A stretch of DNA of 64,000 bases from Melampsora larici-populina 98AG31 (Eukaryota; Basidiomycota; Pucciniomycetes; Pucciniales; Melampsoraceae), in the NCBI RefSeq assembly GCF_000204055.1, contig NW_006768829.1, forward strand, positions 235,663-299,662. Reading direction: 5' to 3'. The notes beneath the pieces are model-generated. The model saw nothing but the letters and a program-made list of their open reading frames with translations. It had not been told where the DNA came from and did no database searches. Shown piece by piece: positions 55,659 through 64,000 of the stretch (position 1 is its first letter; every line of letters starts with the position of its first letter). Both the position numbers and the translations under genes were made by a program.

Positions 55659-57335
55659 TTAACCCCTTGGAGTCGCTATAAACTCAGCAAAAAGACCATC
55701 TCGCCTTGTAGTATCCTGCCTGAAATGATTAACATCAGTTGTTTGTCCAGAAGGTTGGTTTTGAGGAGGCCTTGCATTTCCTACTGAGTGAATCAGGCCT
55801 TCTTCAATTGATCCAAACTCGTCATGCCATTCTTCCCCACCAGCCTTTGAGAAATTATGTAGAATTATGCACGCACGGATCCACGCATTCGCCCTTTTCG
55901 CACTTGACACCCCATGTAAGATTATCCTGATTTCTTTTAAAGACTGGAATCTGCCTTTAAGCATACCAATACTTTGTTCGATAATGACCCTCCACTTAGA
56001 TAATTCTTGATTGAATGCTTCTTGATTATCCCTCAAGCGGCGACCAACAGAGCGTTTGAAAGGTGTGATTACATGGGGAGATAAGGTATAACCTGAATCT
56101 GCCAAGAGAAACTCTTCCTCGTTCATGAAATTGGCAGGATCCGTGAAGAGCTGGGTAGAAGTCAGTTAAACTCCATCTCATCCATTAAGCTTACCACAAA
56201 CAAACTTACTAAAGAGGAGCGATAAACCCTTTGATCATGAGCCGAGCCACACCAACCAAGTTCATAGAATCGGATTGACTTGTGTACGTCACACACTAAC
56301 ATCAAATTGAAAGCGTAAAAGTTTTTCCGTGTCCAATAGTCCTCAGGATTTCTCACCGGCGCAAAAGCAAGTGGCATGAGAGTTCCATCCATAAATCCCA
56401 CCGTATCTTTGAAAACAGTATCCTTCATTTTGGATTTCAGTTCTTGTCGTTTATTTTCTTTGGGCCAGAACACCCAGTCCTTTTCAATTTGAAGGATCGC
56501 ATAAATACATCGATTCGTCCAATTTTGGACACTACCTTCTAAACTAATTAATCGGATCAGTAAATAGAATCAATGTTTACCAAACAAGACAGTTCACTAA
56601 CCTGAAATGTGAAACATATATGCCAAATGTGAAAGATCACCTCCGTTTCCCGAAGATCCCAGGTTCGCTAGAGCAACCAAAAGCTGCCATGGTACAGGGA
56701 CTTGCTTGTGATGTGATTGGTTGTGAAATACACCACTCGATTGAATCAAATCGACTAATTTCCAAAATCGTTCCTCGCTCATTCGAGCCTACCAGTGAGA
56801 GTACAATATCCCTCATTAGCAGACACCAAGAGAAAACATCAGAAAGCAGACTTACTATACATATAAATGTATCACCGCCTTCCCAAAACCTTTGCGGAAA
56901 CGCTGCGTTTCTTAAAACTTTGCGTTCGCGCGATCTCCGATCCTGAACATAGCGGGTTGAATTTAAAATTTTTAGAGCCTCTTCAAGCCGATCGAGTCCG
57001 TTTTGATTGATTTGACGTAGACGACGACCGAGTAGCACAAGCTTAACAGACTGTGCACTGGCCAAGTGGTATTCCAGCGCGGCCAGCAAAAACAGGTACA
57101 GTGGCTTCCTAGCCTCAAATCGATCATCGGCATCATGCTCATCATCTAAAACGGCCTCGGATTGTAAGTTTTGCTGAACGATGATTGCTTGAAGACACCG
57201 AAGGATGAAAAGGCTTTCAGAATTCCTCTTTTTCTGGAAAGCTAAAGTTAAAAGGTCTGTTTGTGACTGATTCTTCTTGTGAATTGCCAAGTGAATAGAC
57301 CGTTTCAGAAGTCGACGTCGGCTTTTTCGAACCAT
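55659..57335 (-). CDS. PIF/Harbinger DDE transposase, open frame
   Basis: Minus-strand exons 57335-56856, 56788-56602, 56538-56210 and 56150-55659 join through GT-AG introns to 495 residues. The N-terminal half is basic and helical (MVRKSRRRLLKRSIHLA). SEERFWKLVDLI and a helix-turn-helix-like LLVALANLGSSGNGGDLSHL follow. The catalytic set is D in VGFMDGTLMPLAF, D in GSAHDQRVYRSS and E in IIEQSIGMLKGRF. ADSGYTL and IRACIILHNF are family motifs. No stop or frameshift, so this copy may be functional. It cuts and pastes elements with matching ends. Confidence 0.9.
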
Positions 57336-57604
57336 TGCAGGAGGAAAGGCAGAGTTAAATTGAAATGCAAGACCGAGAAGTGCTGAGAGTTGAGAAAAGT
57401 GATGTGGGAGGGTGTTTGATGTGCGTGGTATGAGGTGTGTGCTAGCGGATGTGTGGTTGGGTTCAGTACTCAGGTGTTGGGCATTCTGGAGTTTGGGGCA
57501 TTCAAAGTTCCAGAACGCCAGAACGCCAGAACACACCAAAAAAAAAACCTTCTGGCGTTCTGGAAAAAGTGTTCTGGAAATTTCCAGAACGATATTTGTG
57601 TACC

Positions 57605-58388
57605 ACAATTGATCTCAATGAGGTGTTAATATGGCGGAAAATCATGAACATGCTTAGTCTAAGAAGTTATGTGATAATGTTGCGGCAACGCTAAGCTGAG
57701 TATTTGAGGCCTCGTGAAATATGCACAAGTCTTGATATTTTCACATATTACATAGAAGTGGATGAATATGAGCATTGATGCATATGTGTCCCAAGAACCT
57801 TTGCTCAGCCCATTCCTTTTGCAAAACCCGGTCAATAGATTAATACAGGCAAGGCATTCCAAGTTTGTTCTACAGCACTATGAGCATAACCCCAGTGGGA
57901 ATTTTCCACGGAAGCCATGAAGATGATTCATAAAAATGCTCAGCCTGGACAAGGAGATCCCATGCATATATTTCTTCATCTCAATGGGCTATGTAATTGT
58001 TCTGACCACAACCTTGATTGTGCTTGCTTAGAAGGATGATTTTGCACATATACCATGCTGAAAGTGACTGGATTGAAGCTTTATCCATATGAGAATCTAA
58101 GTGAAATGCTACCATTGCTTGGACAGGACAATGTTAAATGAAAACAACTAGGTCAAGGAGAGTTTCAGAAGCTGCATCTCAATATCATTTTTTAATCTGA
58201 GGCACTCTTATCACAGTCCTTTATAGCAATCTACAATCTAGGTGGGCAGAGCTATGCCCTCATAAAACACATAATAAGTATTGGGAAACCAGATACATAT
58301 GTGGGGCTTTTGGGAGCTCCCAGGCATTCCTACCCCAAGATTCAATGTGCACTTGTCTTCCATGCCCACAGCATGACCCAGCTCCCAG
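57605..58388. other. No recognisable gene
   Basis: AT-rich spacer ending at the CTCCCAG target of the next MITE. Only short frames. Confidence 0.5.
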
Positions 58389-58751
58389 CAATACCAGAAC
58401 CGCTCCGCAACATATAGCGGTATCGGAGCGGTATTGGAGCGGTTTTTACACCGCTATATTGACCACTATACGTAGCGGTGGCTCCGCTCCGCCATCCCAA
58501 GGCGAGAAAACCATTAGCGGTCTGACCGCTCCGATATGGGAAGGGTCTGAGGGCACTTCAATATGCCTTTTAGCCCTTATAGCAGCGATATATAGCGGTA
58601 TCGGAGCAGTAAAATACCTTCCGCTCCGATACCTTGTGATATTTTTTTAAAAAAAAATATCGGTCAAGTATCGGTGATCTCATAGCGGTTACTCCGCTCC
58701 GATACCAAAATGGGTTGAAATCCATAGCGTATCGGAGCGGTTCTGGTGTTG
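58389..58751. mobile_element. hAT MITE related to the hAT element at 33823-38084
   Basis: CAATACCAGAACCGCTCCG at the left end and CGGAGCGGTTCTGGTGTTG at the right end differ at one position. CTCCCAG (7 bp) flanks both sides (58382-58388 and 58752-58758). The 363-bp body is filled with CGGAGCGG/CCGCTCCG and TATAGCGG motifs, as in the subterminal regions of the larger hAT element. It carries no gene and would depend on that element's transposase. Confidence 0.9.
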
Positions 58752-58758
58752 CTCCCAG

Positions 58759-59157
58759 TCACAGCAGTACTATAGACTTTGTAGGATGATGTACATGTGG
58801 TTATTGGGGGTATTGGATGTAAAAAGTCTTTGTGTTTCCTACAATCAAAATGAGAGAAAGTGATCCTTTGAACAAAGGTTTTGTGTATTCAGCGCAATAA
58901 ATTCATATCTCCATAGGGACTCCTCAAGTCAAATTTAGTTGGGAGAAAAGATATATATGAGAGGAATACCCTGAATGGGGAGTCAAGCAATCCAAATATT
59001 TCACAAATGGATTTGGTAGGAATTTGAATAGTGAGAGCTTACATGGTGAGCACAAAAACAATAGAATCAAGGCAGAAGCAGAGATTCTTGAATATAAAAA
59101 TAGAATGAAGGGAAAAATAAAAAAGATATTGAAGCTTCATCATACTATACCTGAATC
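58759..59157. other. Spacer at the 3' end of the tnp2 gene
   Basis: No open frame of note. I searched for a CACTA terminus near 58760-59150 and did not find a convincing one. Confidence 0.45.
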
Positions 59158-62100
59158 CTAGCGGCTGAGTGAGATGAGTGCTATACTTTTCTTTTTGAGA
59201 AGATAGTGTACTTCCCCCTCTTCAAAAATTATCCAAGCACAGTGGGCAAAAATCTCGCTAAGGTGTGTCAAGTATGGTTTACTAGACATTTTGAGTTTCA
59301 AGTGGGCTTCAAGGTTGGGCTCGCCAAGACGATGAAATGGATTTGGTAGTCCTTCTGGCACAGGTGCAAAGTATTTTACTAAGAGCCACGTGTCAGTTAC
59401 AGGGGCTTGGCCATCTTCTGCAAAGCGTTCATGAGTGAATATATTGGTGATATTCCCAAATAGTTTTTCTCCATTTGATCGAGAAACAACATGAACTACA
59501 CTATTTTTGGGATTTTTCTTGTAAGTTTGGTAATGTACCTCATCGTGGTGGATTCCAGTCTTGAACCTTGCTTGAGAAGAGACTGGCAAGTATTTTTTCC
59601 TTTCTTCTGTGGCCATGTTGCACCACTCGCTGGAAGATTTCCATTTTTGATCATGAGCATGCATTGAATTCAATCGAGAGACCAACTGACGCAAAGTTTC
59701 GTTGTCCAAAGCTTCCGAGTTAAAAGGGTTATTTGGCTTAGGCGGAGAGTCTTGTGGATCAAATATATGTCTCAGCTGACTTGCATAGGGTCTCAAGCAC
59801 TCAGGAAGCTTAGTCTCATCTCGTAGTAAAGCCGCAAGATTCCCCATACGACAAAAGCTCTTAACAAAGGTCACTTCCATTTCACCTGGAGAGAAACTAT
59901 AGTTAGCTACAATGATTGAATAAATCATGAATGTGATTTTGACTTTGACTTACCAAGGTGGTTGTTATGTGCGGCTTTCAGGATTGATCCCATTAGACGC
60001 TCAAAAGGGTACGACCACCAAGCCCGCACAGGTCCAAAATTCTCAAGACAGTCTGCAAGATGGATTGCCATGTGATGATTAGGTACAAGTGCGCAGTGCG
60101 GAAAAAGCTTAAGGCATCCTTCAAGGTATATCTGTAGATGAGTCCGATATCTTGAAATACATTCAGATGTCATTGACCTCATGAGTGCTAGCTTTGTTAA
60201 GCACACTAAGTGAGAAAAATTATGAAGTAGAGCTGCATTTGACTGGCTCGAACCAGTCCATAAGACGGTCAAAATTAGGGGTAGCTGAATAGTTACTAGA
60301 GTTCGCCATTCGTCTGCTTTCAACTTTCCATGACCTTGGTCCCCAAGCTTTCGTATAGGTCTAGAGATCCAAGTAGGTACGTGTACTCTAGGTAAGAATT
60401 TATTTATTGATTGAACCATATTCAAATTAAACACCACTTTGTTTTTGGGTGTATGAGCATAGCTTCCATCCCAACCATAGTATTGATCATCTAGCGGGTC
60501 GAAGGAATCATCACCTGATGAGGTGTCTGCTCCTAACTGTGTGTTTACAAAAGGTATTCCACCTTCATCATCGGATTGATCGTGAGTTGAACGTCTTCTA
60601 ATTCGTGTCTTAGAGCTTGCAACCAAATCCCGTATTTGAGCTGCTGTCATTGGCTTTAAAGGTGTGGTATTCAACACGTCTTCAGACATTGCCCAAAATC
60701 GTGTTACATGACGCGCAAGAAGACCTAAAATGATGTTGTGGATTGAGTCTATTACATGATAGTCCGTAACCCGCCAGTAGTCCAACTCTAGTATAACTGA
60801 ATAGCGGACATCGTGTTCCTTGAAAATTTTTTGTCGTTCTTTAGATGTGGCTGCGTCGCGGGCAGCAGTTGCCCAGGTCCTATGCTCTTCTGAAGTTCGT
60901 GGTACCCATGTGCTCTGATCTATATTATTAATCTCTGATCTAGTTAGATAACACAAAGAGCAGAAAGCATTGGAACTGTGACCAGCCAAACCCAGAGCTC
61001 GACGACATGCTGGTAGATCGGCTATAAATGTTAGTAATCCCACTCGAACCAGTCGACCTTCTGGGTACAGAGGTGTTTTAGTTAAGAAAACTCCTTTATG
61101 CCAGAGCTCTTTCAGATCAGCTATAACAGGTCCTAAAATCCAGTTGAATCGTTCCAGTCCCGGCTCGTGAGGTCCAGGTGCTATCGCCGCGAGGTAAAGA
61201 TTTTCGGGCAAAAATCGGGTGCTGTAGGGTAAGGTCAAGCATACCATGACAATAAATGTATCGGTTGCTTTATGCCCTTTGCTCTTATTGCCATAAGGGT
61301 TTATTCCATCCGTGAACATTGCAAATGACAAATTTCCTGTGTTTGATGTGAATTGGAGACCATCTGGTCCACGAAACGTCTTCCAAATTCTTGATTGATG
61401 AATATCACAGATAGGTTCGTCTCCATTGAAAGGTTTCCGTGATTCAGAAAGTGATTTGTCAAGTTCTTCTTCCATGTGTGGTCGAGATATGAGACGAGCA
61501 ATCCATGTGATGAGATCCTGAACGGCATACTTTCGGATAGGGCGACCATTTGGTTGAAAGAGAGGGGCCAAACACGCATTGGAGCTGTTAAGGTTTTCGT
61601 TTGCTGATGGTTGTTTGGTTTGGAAGGTTGTTGTGTTCGTCTAGAAGTTCCAGAGTTCCTGGAACCTGATCGTGTAGATGACAACAGAGTGGAGAAGTGT
61701 ATTCTAATGGATAAAGCGCAAAGCATTCAGGACAACAGGTGTAGTGCTCTAAGGAAGGGTCAATCTTCAACCATCGCATAACAGTATGAATTGATTTTGG
61801 AAGTCTTTGTAATGCAAGCTGAGTTGGGTATTGGATTGATTCAGAATTATCTTGAGGAGAGAATCCTGAGAAACAAAGTTCCATGTTGTTTTTTTGTGCT
61901 TGTAGAAGCCATGATGATTTGTTGAGAGAAGTATGGTCGAAGATAGCCATGCAAGCAGCTATTAGACAGGCATGGATCACTATGGGATTATCGCCCAGCA
62001 GTGTCTGCTCTATGAAATGACCTGTGGCGTATTTGAACAGAAATTGATTAGAAAGATGATGTGAGAAACAATATGCTGAAAAGAACTGGAATCAAAAGAA

Positions 62101-62465
62101 ATGGTACTTGCTTGGATCAAATCTTGTAATATCCTCGTGTATCATGATGTTGATATCTGACTGAACTCCAGCCAGCGTATTGGATCGATCCTGGAAGAGC
62201 CTTCAGCAGGATCAGAGTTGAGGTCCGGTAGCAATATGTTGTCGTCTTCATTGGAAACATCGGAGTGATCGGAGCTGTTTGATTCCGTAAGGACATCATC
62301 AAGAGTCTTTATTATTTCTAGCCTTTGATCGTTTAACTGATGTGAAGCGTAAGTGTCGTATGATACTTGTAAGCCCAAGACTTGCTGACCGTTTACATAG
62401 TGTTTCTGCATGATGCAGGCAGAGCAGCGGCAGAGATATGTATGTGTGGTGCTGGTTGGAGGCAT
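59158..62465 (-). CDS. CACTA transposase of the tnp2 type
   Basis: The main exon (about 61607-59954) and last exon (59885-59158) join through a GT-AG intron. Signature tnp2 motifs: FAMFTDGINPYGNKSKGHKA, FIVMVCLTLPYSTRFLPENL, APGPHEPGLERFNWILGPVI, LPACRRALGLAGHSSNAFC, YWRVTDYHVIDSIHNIILGL, VPNHHMAIHLADCLENFGP and RAWWSYPFERLMG. Upstream, 62021-61588 (HFIEQTLLGDNPIVIHACL) is joined by a GC-AG intron at 62111-62022 to NIMIHEDITRFDP. The N-terminal exon at 62465 starts MPPTSTTHTYLCRCSACI. Joins near 61600 and 62180 are out of frame as I read them, so small frameshifts or missed introns exist there. Confidence 0.85.
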
Positions 62466-62787
62466 GTTGATAGATCAGCATATGTTGGAAAGGGTCGTCT
62501 GGGCACTTTCGAGGAAAGGTAAAAGTTTGTTTCAAGACTGGAGATTCGGGGGACTGGGCCCAGCTCCTGAGTGTAGACTGTATTTGGAAGAAGGCAGAAG
62601 AAACACGAAGAGAACGTTGGCTCTGATGTTACCCAAAACGAGAAAATGGAAGACTAACAGAGCATATTTTCTGCCGTATGGCATTGCAATTTCCAACAAA
62701 CTGAGATTAATTACTAGACATAGATTTCGTAAGGAACAAATCACAACAATGAACATCAAATTGCAAAAGAGACAAAGAAGAAAAGAA

Positions 62788-63920
62788 CTATTTCAGCGGC
62801 AAGAGTTTTTTGACTATCATCTCCTTAATATCTCGTAAGATCGACTTGTTGATGATTTTGATTTCAGCCTTTTCCACAGTGTCAAGTTGATCATAATACA
62901 CTTGAGAGATGCAATCTTTGTGGATTTCATCTGGTGGAAGTAAATCACTGATTGGATTATTGTGACTACGAGTCCGTATTCTAGGCTGAACTCCAGGTGA
63001 CAACTTGACATGATTGCTTTTTACTCGGGCTTCATCTATAGCTTGGAAAATGGTATCCAACTGAGAACTTCGCCATTGGATAATCCGAACCTTACAATGC
63101 TTCCGACCTTCTTCATCTTCATAGTCTGTCTCATCATCGCTGCAACAGCTTTGAACCACTGGGGCTAAAGCCCACAACGCTTTGTGAGACATGATATACG
63201 AGAGTCTACCTTCTCTCACCTAGATTAATCAGACATATCAATGGATAAGCAACGGATACGGATGAAAATTTCAGAAACAAAACACTAAAAAAGATTAAGA
63301 CTGACACTGTTCACTCGACTCTGCTGGTTTCTCCTCTTATGTCTAGCCTCAAGTCGTTGTCGAGACCATTGTCGCTGCTCACGATAGCTACATGAATAGA
63401 TGGGAGAGCTAGTCAGTACTGGAAAACACATGAGGATCTACACACAAACTTACTTCCGAAACCAAGTTCCTTTGATGTGACTGATCATTAATTTCAACAC
63501 TTTCTCCGCATCAATGTCATCAGGAGAGACACCTGAGTATTCGCCTGATTGAACAAGTTTTATAAATATCACAGTGGCAATCTTGAAAAGAAAAATATTT
63601 CCAGGGCAGCCAAGGGATTCTGAATAATCGGGGCGGAAGGATCTGACTCCCACACTCTGCATTACATCCCACATAATGTGAAGCGCCCTAGGACTGGCTT
63701 TGTCCCCACCTGGACCATTCGGATAAGGAAAATAAGGATCCCCGGTTGGAGGAAAGCGGATCTGCTCAGCTTCTGGAAGATCTCGTGCTTTGTCAAGTAA
63801 TTCTTGCATAGATATCGTTGCCATCCACTCCCTTTTCTCTGCCGGAGTTGCTCCATTGGGAACAACTTTGTCATCCTTCTTCAGGCCGTATAGTGTCCTA
63901 ATAAGATTTTTGATCAAAGT
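62788..63920 (-). CDS. Companion gene of the CACTA element, 5' end outside the window
   Basis: Exons 63920-63454, 63387 to about 63303, and 63219-62788 are spliced by GT-AG introns. The first exon begins at an acceptor (GATAG at 63921), so more coding sequence lies beyond 64,000. The protein reads TLIKNLIRTLYGLKKDDKVV, FPPTGDPYFPYPNGPGGDK, SYREQRQWSRQRLEARHKRR, then GRLSYIMSHKALWALAPVVQ and SCCSDDETDYEDEEGRKHCK. I do not recognise a named domain. Same strand and position 5' of the tnp2 gene suggest the second gene of a CACTA element. Frame open throughout. Confidence 0.65.
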
Positions 63921-64000
63921 CTATCAAAAGATGAGGTTAGAATATGTCAGATTTACGAGCACAAACATCCAATATCAAAAATAACCAACTCTTAACCTGG

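Larger units (their letters stand above)
53457..57604. mobile_element. Second PIF/Harbinger-type element, contains an assembly gap
   Basis: Inverted ends of 33 bp begin GGTACACAAATATCGTTCTG (53457) and close at 57604. Just inside, further CCAGAACGCC/GGCGTTCTGG pairs form extra hairpins at both ends. It holds two convergent genes, a plus-strand partner protein and a minus-strand DDE_Tnp_4 transposase with an open frame. The target duplication is not clear: TA appears if the ends are taken 4 bp further in, but no 3-bp TWA is visible. Confidence 0.88.

Noticed and set aside
58389..58751. 101-codon plus frame (58345-58650)
   Set aside because: It lies across the hAT MITE and is made of its repeated CGGAGCGG motifs.
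1..64000. CRISPR arrays, rRNA or tRNA genes, bacterial operons
   Set aside because: No regular spacer-repeat array, no recognisable tRNA or rRNA sequence, and spliced eukaryotic genes throughout.

Overview
This window reads as a transposon-dense stretch of a dikaryotic fungal genome, most likely a rust fungus (Pucciniales). I infer this from short GT-AG introns of about 50-90 bp (with some GC-AG donors), AT-rich spacers, and a mix of Copia, Gypsy, CACTA/tnp2, Plavaka-like, hAT, PIF/Harbinger and Tc1/mariner-like elements. No database search was possible. I see no rRNA, tRNA or CRISPR array.

Layout. 1-9.1 kb: a plus-strand Copia polyprotein remnant, an LTR with duplicated blocks, a hAT scrap, and a minus-strand Copia relic cut by a CACTA-type foldback element (6068-6910, TSD AGT). 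9459-12588: a complete PIF/Harbinger element (TSD TTA) with a SANT/Myb-like gene and a DDE transposase broken late by one stop codon. 12.6-17.5 kb: Gypsy and Copia relics. 18.2-21.9 kb: a multi-exon Plavaka-like transposase gene. 23.2-24.9 kb: the one convincing host gene, a secreted, probably GPI-anchored aspartic protease. 26-28.4 kb: two decayed unrecognised genes. 28.9-29.8 kb: two MITEs.

29,837-44,805 is the most interesting region. I read it as one Tc1/mariner-like element with about 60-bp terminal inverted repeats and TA duplications. It carries two genes, a DD34E transposase and an unrecognised partner gene now broken by stop codons. The transposase gene was later split by an apparently complete hAT element (33,823-38,084), and a young Gypsy chromovirus (38,593-44,538, identical 167-bp LTRs) landed near the right end. 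Taking out both insertions with one target-site copy each leaves about 4.7 kb and an open transposase frame.

46-53 kb holds foldback elements, a decayed MFS transporter and a second copy of the CACTA-type foldback family. 53,457-57,604 is a second PIF/Harbinger-type element with an open four-exon transposase and a partner gene running into an assembly gap. 58,389-58,751 is a MITE with the same ends and the same 7-bp target duplication as the hAT element. 59.2-63.9 kb holds a CACTA tnp2 transposase gene and a companion gene that runs off the window. Host coding content is therefore minimal, and most structure is nested transposition.
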